DNA of 58,453 nucleotides, taken from positions 1 to 58,453 of the forward strand of contig JBLSDE010000009.1 of NCBI GenBank assembly GCA_052315315.1. The letters run 5' to 3'. Numbering within the stretch: the stretch's first letter is position 1; the number at the start of each line of letters is the position of its first letter. This document shows positions 44,052 to 53,665 of the stretch, one piece after another. The notes beneath the pieces are model-generated. The model did no database searches and was not told the origin of the DNA. It was given only the letters and a program-made list of their open reading frames with translations. A program made the position numbers and the translations under genes. The DNA comes from Cuniculiplasma sp052315315 (GTDB lineage: Archaea; Thermoplasmatota; Thermoplasmata; Thermoplasmatales; Thermoplasmataceae).

Positions 44052-47000
44052 GATGGGTATCCCTCCTCAAAGCTCTTGCTGAATACTTCTGTACACCCCG
44101 TCTGCCTGTTCAGGGTGACTCCGAAAAGGGAACCTGCATATTTTGTCATTGCGTTCTTTAACGAAATCATTATGATCTGAGAAGTATTTGAATTTTCCCT
44201 AAGCAGTTCACCCATCCTTTCCGCATTTGCGCCATCAAGGAACATATCTATCTCATCAAGGAAATATATTGGTGATGGTTTAATTCTTTGAACTGCTGTA
44301 ATAAATGATAGGGCAACAAGGCTCTTTTCACCACCGCTTAATGCATTCAATTTTGTGTATGTTGTACCCTTTGGCCTTGCCTTAACCAGAAGCTCCGAAT
44401 TTAATGGGTCCTTCTCATCTGAGAGATAGAGAATCACGTCCCCACCATTGGTCAGTCTTGCGAATATTTTCCTCATTTCTTCCCTGACCTGATTATACAG
44501 ATTCATGAGACTGACTTTCTTTACCTCTTCAAGGTTTGCCATGAGTTCAATAAGACTTTCTATTTCTGCCCTTAATTTTTCTATTTTCTCAGTTAATTCA
44601 GATAATCTCTTCGTTTCTCTCTCCAGATCGGCCTCTGCAAGTTGATTCACTGCCCCAATCTCCTCAAGTTTTCTTTCCCTGAAAAGTATTTCGGATTTTA
44701 CTCTCTGAACGCTGGAATATTCCGAGAGCACAATTCCACCATTGGATTCCAGTTCACTCTTAAGCTCTGATATCCTGTCCTTAAATTCACCTATTTTGAT
44801 ATTTGCTGTCAAAATACTGTTTTCTATGGCATTTTTCTCAGAATTGATCTTTTCGACCTTCAAATTGATCTGATTTATCTCAATTTCTATTCCCTTGAGG
44901 TCACCCAGTATCTTTGAGTTTCTCTCGTTAAGCTCTTTCTCCATTGCATTATATTTCCTGGCTTCCTCTTCCAGTTCTCTAATTTCTCTTTCAAGCCTCC
45001 TCTTCTCTTCCTCACTTTCGTGAATCTCTATGGAAAGATCCGATATTTCTTTGGATAGTTCCATCTTTCTCTCAGACAATCTTTTCTGGTTTGTTTCACT
45101 TTCAGTTATTTTTCTTCGTGTGGAGACTAAATTTGAATTGAGCAGATCCGCTTCCCTTTGCATTTCGTTGAGATCGTTACCTCCTTCCTGATCGTTTCCA
45201 ATCAGATCATACATCTCCTTCTTTTTCATGTTTAGCTGTTCTACAAGAGATGCCTCTTCCTCCATATTCCTCCTGAAGTTGTCTATTTTCTCCTTGAGGG
45301 AAGATCTTTCATTTTTAAGTTTTATGAGTTCTTCCTCCATCCTGCTCAGATTGGAAGTGTATTCCTCCAGCTGTTTTTCCAGTGTCTCAACTCTTCCCTT
45401 ACCTTCGCTCCCCTTTTTGGATTCTTCCATTAGGTCCCTTTGAACCTCTTCAAATCGTGCTTTCTTTAACCTTAATGCTGATTCCAGTTGAGCTTTTTCA
45501 GTACGGCTACTTTCCAGTTCGTCATCCATTTTCATTAATTCCTGAGGATTACCTCTTCTCTGCTTTTTCTCCTGAAAGCCTCCACTGATAGCCCCACTTG
45601 CCTCAAATATATCTCCTGCTAGGGTTACAATTCTCACACCTGTCATATATCTTTTTGCCGTCTCTATGTCCTTAACAAGAATTGTGTCCTGAAAGGTGTA
45701 CCACACTATATTCTCATATTGCTTGTCATAGGATATATTTTGACTCAGAAGCCCCATGGTATTTCCTTCGTTGAGGATCATTATGGCCTTCCCCCTTGCC
45801 CTGCCACCAACCATCTTATTAACAGGGAGAAACGTCACCCTTCCGGCCTGTTTACTCCTCAGATATTCAATGCATTGTTGGGCCACATTCTCATCGTCAA
45901 CAACAAGAGAATTCAATCTTCCTCCTGCTGCCGATTCCACAGCAAGCTGTAATTCATCGGAATATGATATTATATCGCTCACTGGTTTGTGTATTCCGGA
46001 TATTAGACCCTTGGCCTTGGCGTCCATCAAAATTGATATGGATCTGTTGGCAACACCCTGAGAGCCCATCATTGCCCTCATTTTTTCAGTATCCCTTACC
46101 AGCTGTTCAATTCTTGACGAGATTCTGGATAAGTTTCCTTCCAGCTGAGTTATTTCAGATTTCAGATCGAAATATTCCTTGTTCAGTTTATCGAAATTGC
46201 CCTTCTTTTCACCATCATTCTTCTTTATTTGAGAGAGATTCCACCTAACCTCACTTACCTTGTACTTTTCTGAGGTAATTGCCTCCTCCTTTGAGCCTAT
46301 TATACCCTCAATGGATGAATACTTCTGATCCAGCTCCTTTTCATCCTTTCTTAGATTTGTAAGCCTTGAATTGACTTTATTTATCTCTTCCTCTATTCCC
46401 TTTAACTTCTTTGATGCTTCCTGATATTCAACAGACCTTTGCCTTTGGACTTCAATTCTCTGTGAAATTTGTGTTTTCATTGCCTCATAGTTGCTGTTAT
46501 ACTTTGCCTCATCCTCCTTCAACCTGATGAAATCCTGAGCTATCTTTTCCATTTCTTTCTCGATCTCTGTTATCTTTTCTTCACTCTGATCTATTCTTTC
46601 CCTTTTCTCCAATATGGAGTTGCTTTCGTTTTGAAATCTTACATCCTTTTTTGCCTTTTCAAGCTTAATATTATTGATTCTTTCTCTAAGGGAAGTTAGT
46701 TGCTGTTGTAGTTCCTTGCTTATTCCAGACTCTATCTCTTCTCTCTTTTTCAAAAGTTCCTTTTCTCTTTCCTTTAATGTGTTAATCTGAAGATCCATCT
46801 GTTCCTTTGCCTCCAGATTTTTCTGTAAGGCCTGTTCATAGGAACTGAGATCAATTTCGTAAGATCTGATCTGGATTGACAGTGAGGTTGCCTTCAAATT
46901 TAATATCTCTTCGTTTATCCTCTTATATTCCTTCAATTTCTTTGCTTCTTCCTCTATTACCTCTACATTCTTTTTAATCTCTGCCTGTAATGTTTCTGAT

Positions 47001-47575
47001 GCTGTCACATTCTTCTCTATTTCAGATACCTGCTCCTTTGCTGCTTCTATTTTCATGTTATATGACTCAATGCCTGCGATGGTTTCCAGAAGTTTTCTTC
47101 GTTCAGTTCCGCTTCTCTTAATAAAATCGTTTATATCCCCCTGAAGCACAAAACTATAGGAATCCAGCTGTAGTCCCATATCATCCATAACTTTGTCAAT
47201 GTCACTGTGCCTCGCCTTTCTTCCGTTCAAATAATAGGTACTCTTTATTTCTCCATTTATATCCTCTATTACCCTTGAAATTTCAAGCTTCTCAAAATTT
47301 TCAGAATCTTTGTCGTCTACAAATACAGCAGTTACTGATGCCTCATTCTTTCGTTTTTGACCCTCCCTTGGGATGTGGATAAGATCATCCATCTTATCCG
47401 CTCTCACTGTCTTGGAAGATCTTGTGCCTAAAACAAATAGCAGAGAATCTCCTATGTTGCTTTTACCACTACCATTAGGACCACCTATCATGGTCATACC
47501 GGGACGAAAATCCAGTTTTATTCCCTCAGGACAGAAGGATTTAAAGTTCTTCATTTCAAGGCTATACAGTCTCAA
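44048..47575 (-). CDS. smc: Chromosome segregation ATPase Smc
   Basis: A 1175-aa SMC protein. Walker A is GPNGSGKS at residues 32-39. A first coiled coil runs from about 160 to 490 and the hinge from about 500 to 670 (GLISGIHKPVSDIISY, GGRLNSLVVDD, with a glycine-rich contact). A second coiled coil continues to about 1020. The signature ALSGGEKSLVALSFI and Walker B IYFLDEIDMFLD lie in the C-terminal head. It is the first gene of the series with scpA, the split nuclease and tyrS. It condenses and segregates the chromosome. Confidence 0.97.
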   Translation of the reverse strand: MRLYSLEMKNFKSFCPEGIKLDFRPGMTMIGGPNGSGKSNIGDSLLFVLGTRSSKTVRADKMDDLIHIPREGQKRKNEASVTAVFVDDKDSENFEKLEISRVIEDINGEIKSTYYLNGRKARHSDIDKVMDDMGLQLDSYSFVLQGDINDFIKRSGTERRKLLETIAGIESYNMKIEAAKEQVSEIEKNVTASETLQAEIKKNVEVIEEEAKKLKEYKRINEEILNLKATSLSIQIRSYEIDLSSYEQALQKNLEAKEQMDLQINTLKEREKELLKKREEIESGISKELQQQLTSLRERINNIKLEKAKKDVRFQNESNSILEKRERIDQSEEKITEIEKEMEKIAQDFIRLKEDEAKYNSNYEAMKTQISQRIEVQRQRSVEYQEASKKLKGIEEEINKVNSRLTNLRKDEKELDQKYSSIEGIIGSKEEAITSEKYKVSEVRWNLSQIKKNDGEKKGNFDKLNKEYFDLKSEITQLEGNLSRISSRIEQLVRDTEKMRAMMGSQGVANRSISILMDAKAKGLISGIHKPVSDIISYSDELQLAVESAAGGRLNSLVVDDENVAQQCIEYLRSKQAGRVTFLPVNKMVGGRARGKAIMILNEGNTMGLLSQNISYDKQYENIVWYTFQDTILVKDIETAKRYMTGVRIVTLAGDIFEASGAISGGFQEKKQRRGNPQELMKMDDELESSRTEKAQLESALRLKKARFEEVQRDLMEESKKGSEGKGRVETLEKQLEEYTSNLSRMEEELIKLKNERSSLKEKIDNFRRNMEEEASLVEQLNMKKKEMYDLIGNDQEGGNDLNEMQREADLLNSNLVSTRRKITESETNQKRLSERKMELSKEISDLSIEIHESEEEKRRLEREIRELEEEARKYNAMEKELNERNSKILGDLKGIEIEINQINLKVEKINSEKNAIENSILTANIKIGEFKDRISELKSELESNGGIVLSEYSSVQRVKSEILFRERKLEEIGAVNQLAEADLERETKRLSELTEKIEKLRAEIESLIELMANLEEVKKVSLMNLYNQVREEMRKIFARLTNGGDVILYLSDEKDPLNSELLVKARPKGTTYTKLNALSGGEKSLVALSFITAVQRIKPSPIYFLDEIDMFLDGANAERMGELLRENSNTSQIIMISLKNAMTKYAGSLFGVTLNRQTGCTEVFSKSFEEGYPS

Positions 47576-47639
47576 TTAAACCACGTCTGACATTTGTATG
47601 ATTTCTAATATGTTAAAATATATAAAAATCTTTTGTCCG

Positions 47640-48182
47640 CTATGATATAGATGTTGCATTTTCATTTCCTGATTTTGACTCAATCAGCTCCCTGTATTTT
47701 GACATAAGATGATATGCTTCGCCTATAAGCATTCCCAGTGAAAGTATGAGAAGCGCATCTATAATAAAATTAACAAGAAGATCCGCCGGAATAAAAAGCT
47801 CCGTATATATTCTCAATAAAAACAGGATCATCCACATGGCAAGAATAACCACTGATCTTCGATACATTATTTTTCCATTTTCTTCATAGACTGTGGATAA
47901 TGATCCGAATCTTATCCCAACTATGAGTCCGGGAATAACCATAAGAACTGCAATCAGTGTATATATCAGGTCTGAAAATATATATGTTAATAGAATTGCA
48001 CTGAGTATGGAGTAGACCACAGGAACTCTCAAAACCCTTGCCTGAGAATATGTCCTTCCCCTTATTCCCCTGAAAAGCCTTCTTATAACAATAAATGCAA
48101 TGAAGATAAGTAGAATGTAATCGTAATAGCTGTTGGAAACACCGGAAGTTTGGGCACTTTCAGTAAGTGGTGGTATTATCAT
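47640..48182 (-). CDS. CcdC-like (DUF1453) membrane protein
   Basis: 180 aa with about five membrane helices. The segment GKIMYRRSVVILAMWMILFLLRIYTELF resembles the conserved helix of the DUF1453/CcdC family, where a basic residue and Arg flank the helix. The C-terminal 20 residues are a polar tail. Function in archaea is unknown. It stands alone between smc and the divergent tRNase Z gene. Confidence 0.65.
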   Translation of the reverse strand: MIIPPLTESAQTSGVSNSYYDYILLIFIAFIVIRRLFRGIRGRTYSQARVLRVPVVYSILSAILLTYIFSDLIYTLIAVLMVIPGLIVGIRFGSLSTVYEENGKIMYRRSVVILAMWMILFLLRIYTELFIPADLLVNFIIDALLILSLGMLIGEAYHLMSKYRELIESKSGNENATSIS

Positions 48183-48351
48183 TTAAGGAGTATATTTGAA
48201 ATCGCATATAATATTTACGTGTAGTTCAATACTGGAACCTTAGGAAGATTTATCTTTCTTTTTTCCAATAAAATAAGTATGTGACGAAACAAATCTTATC
48301 CACAAGTTATTACAACATAATTCCCAACAATTCTCCATCATGAAATCCACC

Positions 48352-48362
48352 TTTAATATATA
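48352..48362 (+). promoter_or_regulatory. TATA box of the tRNase Z gene
   Basis: TTTAATATATA is centred about 23-25 nt before the ATG at 48380, so the upstream ATG at 48362 would lie within or before the promoter-proximal region and is unlikely. Confidence 0.55.
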
Positions 48363-48379
48363 TGATAGAATCAGTACCC

Positions 48380-49306
48380 ATGGCATCACTTTTCAGGATA
48401 ACTTTCATAGGAACCGGTGGATCATGGCCACAACCGGGAAGGGCTATGCCCTCAGTAATGATTCAAATTGATGATAGTGTATCCCTCTTTGACTGTGGAG
48501 AGGGTACACAGAAGCAGATAATGGCAAGTCCAACATCCTTCATGAAGATAGACCACATTTTTATCTCCCATTTTCATGGCGATCATTTTCTTGGAATACT
48601 CGGGTTGATTCAGAGCATGTCTTTTAACGGTAGAGAAAAGGATCTGAATGTATATGGACCTCCGGGGGCCATAAGTGTTCTAACAAGGGCATTTAATGTG
48701 GGATACTATTCATTAAATTACAATATCAGAATACATGAACTTCAATACGATAGTGTTGTGAACATGGATGGTTTTTCTGTCAGGACCATGAAAGCGGATC
48801 ATCCAGTTCCAGCATTATCATACAGAATAGATGAAGACAATTTGGTAAAAATTGATCCAGAAAAGGCTAAAAATTTTGGGATCGATTCCAAAAACATAGA
48901 AACGATAAGAAATAAAGGTTTCCTAGAGTTGAACGGTAGGAAAATAACGCTTGAAGAGATACAGGGTGGAATACGTAGGGGAAGGTCAGTTGTATATTCA
49001 GGAGACACAAGGCCAAACCCAAATATGATCCAGTTTGCCAAAAACTGCGATATTCTTATACACGACACAACCACGGATTCTGGACTGGAACCGAAGGTAA
49101 ATGAGTTTGGTCACACATCATCAAAACAGGCTGCAGAAATAGCCAAAAATGCCTCAGTTGGAAAATTATTCCTTTATCATTTCTCACCAAGAATTGATAA
49201 TGTTCAGATTCTTTTGAAGGAGGCAAGGGAAATATTCCCGGAAAGTTATCTCAGTGAAGATCTGAAAGTTATTGAAATTCAAAAGGGCGAAGTTATTAAA
49301 GAATAG
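48380..49306 (+). CDS. rnz: tRNase Z (tRNA 3' processing endonuclease)
   Basis: A metallo-beta-lactamase-fold nuclease that trims tRNA 3' ends. From the chosen start it is 308 aa: MASLFRITFIGTGGSWPQPGR leads into DCGEGTQKQI. The zinc motif HFHGDH is at 64, 66, 68 and 69. SGDTRPN supplies another metal ligand, then HDTTTDSGL, and the last His is in FGHTSSKQAAEIA. YHFSPR is near the C-terminus. It is a monocistronic gene with its own promoter. Confidence 0.93.
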   Translation: MASLFRITFIGTGGSWPQPGRAMPSVMIQIDDSVSLFDCGEGTQKQIMASPTSFMKIDHIFISHFHGDHFLGILGLIQSMSFNGREKDLNVYGPPGAISVLTRAFNVGYYSLNYNIRIHELQYDSVVNMDGFSVRTMKADHPVPALSYRIDEDNLVKIDPEKAKNFGIDSKNIETIRNKGFLELNGRKITLEEIQGGIRRGRSVVYSGDTRPNPNMIQFAKNCDILIHDTTTDSGLEPKVNEFGHTSSKQAAEIAKNASVGKLFLYHFSPRIDNVQILLKEAREIFPESYLSEDLKVIEIQKGEVIKE

Positions 49307-49328
49307 ATTTGAAAATATTTAAAAAATT

Positions 49329-50726
49329 TTATCTTACACTGCTTTCCTCTGGGATTTTAGAACCTGAAAAGGAAATATTTCTTGAATATTTCTCCAGGAG
49401 TATGGTTATAAGAAAAGCGGCAACAAAAGATATGAAATAGGATATATCTGACCCACCGGTAATGTTGTAAAATGGTATGGATATTCCAAAATAGAACTGT
49501 ATGGTATCCATGAAAGGAATTGAAACTGCAATTCCTAAAAGATATGCTATTATAGGGTTCCAATTTATTTTACCCATGAATGTATCCTTTCTCCTTACAA
49601 AGAAATATTCTGCAATCATAACCCCCAACCATGGTGTTATCCAGTAATCCAGGACGTATAAAAATCCTTCAAAGTAGTCTGAGAATGTGTTAAAAAAGAT
49701 TGCTCCTAAAATAATGGCTGTGACGGATATTCCCGGTACAATGAATTTCCTTGCTGCCTTAAAACCTAAAGATCTTACAGACATCATATTGGAATAAAGG
49801 TTTATTGAATTTGCGGCGACTCCCCCGAGGAATATTGTTACTGAGCCCAGTACCCAGAAGACACCAAGTGACGATATAAACATGGAATTTGAAAATGTCC
49901 CATTTAGATTTAGTGAAACAGCAAAAAGATAGCCAATCAGCTCAACACCCATGGAAGCAATGGTTACACCAAGCATTGTCCATACAGCGGATTTGGCTGG
50001 ATTTCCATCCTTTACCTTTACATAACGGGAATAATCTGATGCATATGGCCCCCAGGACATAATATATGAAAAGGCAAGCATAAATATGGCTGTAAAATTG
50101 ATCAACGAAAATGGGTATGACTCATAGGAGGAGAGGTTGATGCCGGATTTTAATATGAAACCAATAATCACCAAGAATAGAATGCCCAGTACTATTGACA
50201 TTGCCTTTTCAAACTTCTTTATTGATTTATGTCCGTAAATCACAGTGAGTACTATTGCAACCATAGTTGCGGTGAGAGTTATACCTTCAAGCACAAATGA
50301 TTCGGTTACTGATACGCTTGAACCACCTGTAATTATGAACCTCAAGGCACGGGATGAGATTATTAAATTGACGGTAAGCCACCCAATGGTATTAAGGAAC
50401 TGAAGAGCCGAAAAACCACGCCCACCTGAGTCTCCAAAAATTCCCTTGGATATATCCATCTGTCCTTTTCCACTTTCTGGTCCCAGATAAGCCATTATTC
50501 CTACAAGAGCGCCTCCAAATATATTGGCCAAAAAAAGGGACAGTATTACATAATAAAGGGATAGACCAAAGGATTCAACCAAAACTCCAAGGACAAAATC
50601 CGCCACAGTAAGATTGGAACCGAACCACAGGTAAAATAATGAAGTTGGATTTACAGTTCTGTCTGCTGGATTTACCGACATTTCAACAGTGTCATCCTTA
50701 ATACTACTTTGATTAGAATGAATCAT
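49329..50726 (-). CDS. NCS1-family nucleobase permease (cytosine permease-like)
   Basis: About 465 aa with twelve helices. The N-terminal part has NPADRTVNPTSLFYLWFGSNLTVADFVLG and continues with FGGALVGIMAYLGPESGKGQM, as in CodB and related permeases. A middle segment SWGPYASDYSRYVK is a second family landmark. The ATG at 50726 is preferred over a GTG at 50744 because a TATA-like sequence lies about 26 nt upstream. It is divergent from scpB. Cytosine, purines or allantoin-like compounds are possible substrates. Confidence 0.88.
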   Translation of the reverse strand: MIHSNQSSIKDDTVEMSVNPADRTVNPTSLFYLWFGSNLTVADFVLGVLVESFGLSLYYVILSLFLANIFGGALVGIMAYLGPESGKGQMDISKGIFGDSGGRGFSALQFLNTIGWLTVNLIISSRALRFIITGGSSVSVTESFVLEGITLTATMVAIVLTVIYGHKSIKKFEKAMSIVLGILFLVIIGFILKSGINLSSYESYPFSLINFTAIFMLAFSYIMSWGPYASDYSRYVKVKDGNPAKSAVWTMLGVTIASMGVELIGYLFAVSLNLNGTFSNSMFISSLGVFWVLGSVTIFLGGVAANSINLYSNMMSVRSLGFKAARKFIVPGISVTAIILGAIFFNTFSDYFEGFLYVLDYWITPWLGVMIAEYFFVRRKDTFMGKINWNPIIAYLLGIAVSIPFMDTIQFYFGISIPFYNITGGSDISYFISFVAAFLITILLEKYSRNISFSGSKIPEESSVR

Positions 50727-50954
50727 GTTTTGGGTAATTACCACATGAATATAATCCGATCCCGCTTTAAATAGTATATATTATTTATATATTTTCTGTA
50801 TAAAATGGATTGCCGTTGTAAATCCTAAAGAAAAAACTGTTTGATTGTTTTTTACCAAATTTGCAGAGAAATGTGCCGTTTATATGATGCAATTGCGTAA
50901 ACTGGTAATTATCATAGCATAAATGAATAAATAGTAAAACTTTATGCTGGTATG

Positions 50955-51452
50955 ATGGAACTTCGTGGAAAAATCGAAGCGATTCTTTTTGCTACGGAAG
51001 AGCCAATTGGGATTGTTGAGATTTCCTCAATACTGATGGCTGATTCTGAAGAAGTTAAAAAGGAACTTAACAAAATAATAAGAGATTATAAAAAAAGTGA
51101 GCACCCAATGGAAGTTGTAATAACTGGAAAAAAATACAGGATGGGTCTAAAACCGGAATATCGTGAGGTCGCCTATCCGGTAGCGAAGAGAGAAATCAGC
51201 GGTGATGAGATGGAGGCGATGACGCTTATTTTGAATGAAGAAAAGGCAATGCGTGGTATGATTAGGGAAAAGTTTGGTGACAGGAGCGAACAGATCATAA
51301 GAAATCTCAAAAGAATGGGATTTGTTAAGGCTGAGAAGTACAGAAATACCGAAGTCTATCAGCTAACAAATAAATTCTACAAATATTTTGGTGTCAACAA
51401 GAAGGAAATCAAGAAGGAAGCAGAAATTTCAAAGAATCAGGTAGAGGAATAG
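50955..51452 (+). CDS. scpB: Segregation and condensation protein B
   Basis: 165 aa with the double winged-helix ScpB layout: GKIEAILFATEEPIGIVEISSIL at the N-terminus and a second domain ending EQIIRNLKRMGFVKAEKYRNTEVYQLT. It binds the ScpA kleisin. It is separated from smc-scpA by about 7 kb and instead lies 2 nt before purD, so the two are co-transcribed. The ATG at 50955 or the one at 50952 can serve. Confidence 0.88.
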   Translation: MELRGKIEAILFATEEPIGIVEISSILMADSEEVKKELNKIIRDYKKSEHPMEVVITGKKYRMGLKPEYREVAYPVAKREISGDEMEAMTLILNEEKAMRGMIREKFGDRSEQIIRNLKRMGFVKAEKYRNTEVYQLTNKFYKYFGVNKKEIKKEAEISKNQVEE

Positions 51453-51454
51453 CA

Positions 51455-52759
51455 ATGGAGTTAAAGATAGTACTTATAGGAAGTGGCGGAAGGGAGGATG
51501 CACTGGCCAGAAGATTGAAGGAATCTGGTGGAAAGATTGTTAGTATAATGACCAACGATAATCCATCCATCAGAAGCTTAAGTGAAAAAGTATACTTCGC
51601 AACAGAAAGCGAAGTGGAAAGGATTCTGGACATAATAAGGGAAGAGAGCCCAGATCTTGTTTATGTTAGCCCCGACAGCTTTCTGGAGACACCAATTGTT
51701 GATAAACTGGAATACTCCAAGATAAGAGTTGCATCACCATCATCTCGTGCCTTTAGGATCGAATCGTCAAAAATCTATATGAGACAGTTGATGAAGAGAT
51801 ACGGAATAACAGGGAACATAAAGTTTGAAATTTTTGATAGTGAGTATGAAGTGGGAAAATATCTTGATGATCTTACCAGGGAATTTGCAATCAAACCTGC
51901 AGGACTTACAGGGGGAAAGGGAGTCAAGCTCACAGATGCACATTTTAGCAATAGGGAAGAGGCTAAGGAATACGCATATTCCATAATAAGAAACGACAGA
52001 AAGGTCCTTATTGAAGAGAAAGTGGAGGGAGAAGAGTTCTCACTCCAGGCCTTTACGGATGGCACCAACCTCATCTTTACTCCAATAGCCCAGGACTACA
52101 AGAGATTAAAGGACGGTGATGAGGGTCCTAACACTGGTGGTATGGGATCCATAACAGATAGAAACGGGTCGCTTCCCTTCCTGAGGCAGGAAAGCGTCGA
52201 TAAGGCAAAAGAGATTCTCCATAAATTCGTGAAAAGTCTATATGATGATGGAGCCCTTTACCGTGGTGTTATCTACGGACAGTTCATGCAGACGAATAAG
52301 GATGTAAAGGTAATAGAAATTAATGGAAGACTGGCTGATCCCGAGGGAATAAACATAATGACACTTCTTGAGGGTGACGCATGTGAACTTCTCATGGCTG
52401 TTGCAAACGCAGAACTCGCAGGAAAAAAATTCATATTTAGAAGGAAATCTTCTGTTGTCAAGTACATTGTCCCAAAGGGTTACGGTGTGAATCCAGAGAA
52501 GACTACACTCAAGATTAATAGGGAAAATATGCCGGATGATGTAAAGATATTTTACGGATCTGTTTCTGGTTCTCTTGATGAAGTTGAGACATCACATTCC
52601 AGGGCATTAGCAATCTATGCCGAGGGAGAAACCGTATGGGAGGCATCCGAAAAGATTGAGGCAAATCTTTGGCGCATCAGTGGAGAGTACGAAATGAGAC
52701 ATGACATAGGTTCTAAAAAGTCTCTGGCCAGAAAGGTTGAGAATGCCACACTTTCATAG
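51455..52759 (+). CDS. purD: Phosphoribosylamine-glycine ligase
   Basis: An ATP-grasp enzyme of purine synthesis, 434 aa. It has VLIGSGGREDALARRL at the N-terminus, AIKPAGLTGGKGVKL in the ATP-binding loop, the signature DGDEGPNTGGMGSI, and a late EINGRLADPEGINIM with the metal ligands. The normal NPE is DPE-like here, a conservative change. The end overlaps the convergent EF-like gene by 6 nt. Confidence 0.95.
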   Translation: MELKIVLIGSGGREDALARRLKESGGKIVSIMTNDNPSIRSLSEKVYFATESEVERILDIIREESPDLVYVSPDSFLETPIVDKLEYSKIRVASPSSRAFRIESSKIYMRQLMKRYGITGNIKFEIFDSEYEVGKYLDDLTREFAIKPAGLTGGKGVKLTDAHFSNREEAKEYAYSIIRNDRKVLIEEKVEGEEFSLQAFTDGTNLIFTPIAQDYKRLKDGDEGPNTGGMGSITDRNGSLPFLRQESVDKAKEILHKFVKSLYDDGALYRGVIYGQFMQTNKDVKVIEINGRLADPEGINIMTLLEGDACELLMAVANAELAGKKFIFRRKSSVVKYIVPKGYGVNPEKTTLKINRENMPDDVKIFYGSVSGSLDEVETSHSRALAIYAEGETVWEASEKIEANLWRISGEYEMRHDIGSKKSLARKVENATLS

Positions 52760-53665
52760 AACCCTTATTTTTCCAACAATTCTTGGCTTTGAATTTGGTC
52801 TAACAAGAAGATACTCCGAATTTGGAATTACCGGTTTATCCATCTGAATCTCTTTTCCCCTGAGGAATCCCCTCTGATATCTCAGGTTTCCAGCAATGAA
52901 TACTTCTCCATCCCCTTTCAGATCCTCTGGAACTGCCCTGTGAAATATAACATCGCCGGAGAGGGTATCTAAACCATCAACTTTTGTCTCTTCCAGTATA
53001 TACCCCCTTTCAATATCATCTATATCCACATTTTTTAATGCCAAACCAACTCTTGATCCAGCAGGAGCCTCCTCGAAGTCAACGTCATTCATCTGTATAG
53101 ACCTTACCTGTGCCTGTACCCCTCCGGGATTTAAAAAGAGATTTTGATGCTTTTTAAGTGTGCCCGAAAGTACAAAGCCAAGGACTACAGTACCCACACT
53201 CTTAACCTTAAAGAAATGGTCTATTATGACCTTTACCGGTCCATCTGCATCTCTTTTCAAATTCATCTGGATTTTATTAAGATCCTCTAAAATCTCCATG
53301 GGAGATGCCTGAAATTTCTTGTATCCTGAGAGAACACTACCTTTCACTATTCTGTCTATTTGAGATGTATCTGCATTTCCGTCTATCACAAGAAAACCGT
53401 TAGTTTTTTGCATTAGATCAAGAGCAATCATAACTTCTCCCAAATATCTATCCAGATGAGTCATTCCAATGATGTTGAATTCACCCAGAGAAATAGAATC
53501 TGTAAGTGAAGAAATTTTATCTGGAAACTTCGTTGGAACAAATATGGTTGTTGTAAGGTCCTGATCCTTTCTACCATATAGAGTAATATCACTCTCAGTA
53601 TGTTTTTTGGCAATTGCCTTAACAATTTCCTCACTGTCATAACTGAAACCCGTTAAGCTGTTCAA
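52754..53665 (-). CDS. EF-Tu/SelB-like protein lacking GTPase motifs
   Basis: A 303-aa protein whose residues 140-230 are a translation-factor domain II barrel: VIIDHFFKVKSVGTVVLGFVLSGTLKKHQNL, then VRSIQMNDVDFEEAPAGSRVGLALKNV and DDIERGYIL, with a domain III-like remainder. The N-terminal 130 residues occupy the place of the G domain but have no P-loop, DxxG or NKxD. Such degenerate SelB-like paralogues occur in archaea; a role in translation or tRNA/RNA binding is inference. It overlaps the end of hemH by 4 nt. Confidence 0.8.
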   Translation of the reverse strand: MNSLTGFSYDSEEIVKAIAKKHTESDITLYGRKDQDLTTTIFVPTKFPDKISSLTDSISLGEFNIIGMTHLDRYLGEVMIALDLMQKTNGFLVIDGNADTSQIDRIVKGSVLSGYKKFQASPMEILEDLNKIQMNLKRDADGPVKVIIDHFFKVKSVGTVVLGFVLSGTLKKHQNLFLNPGGVQAQVRSIQMNDVDFEEAPAGSRVGLALKNVDIDDIERGYILEETKVDGLDTLSGDVIFHRAVPEDLKGDGEVFIAGNLRYQRGFLRGKEIQMDKPVIPNSEYLLVRPNSKPRIVGKIRVL

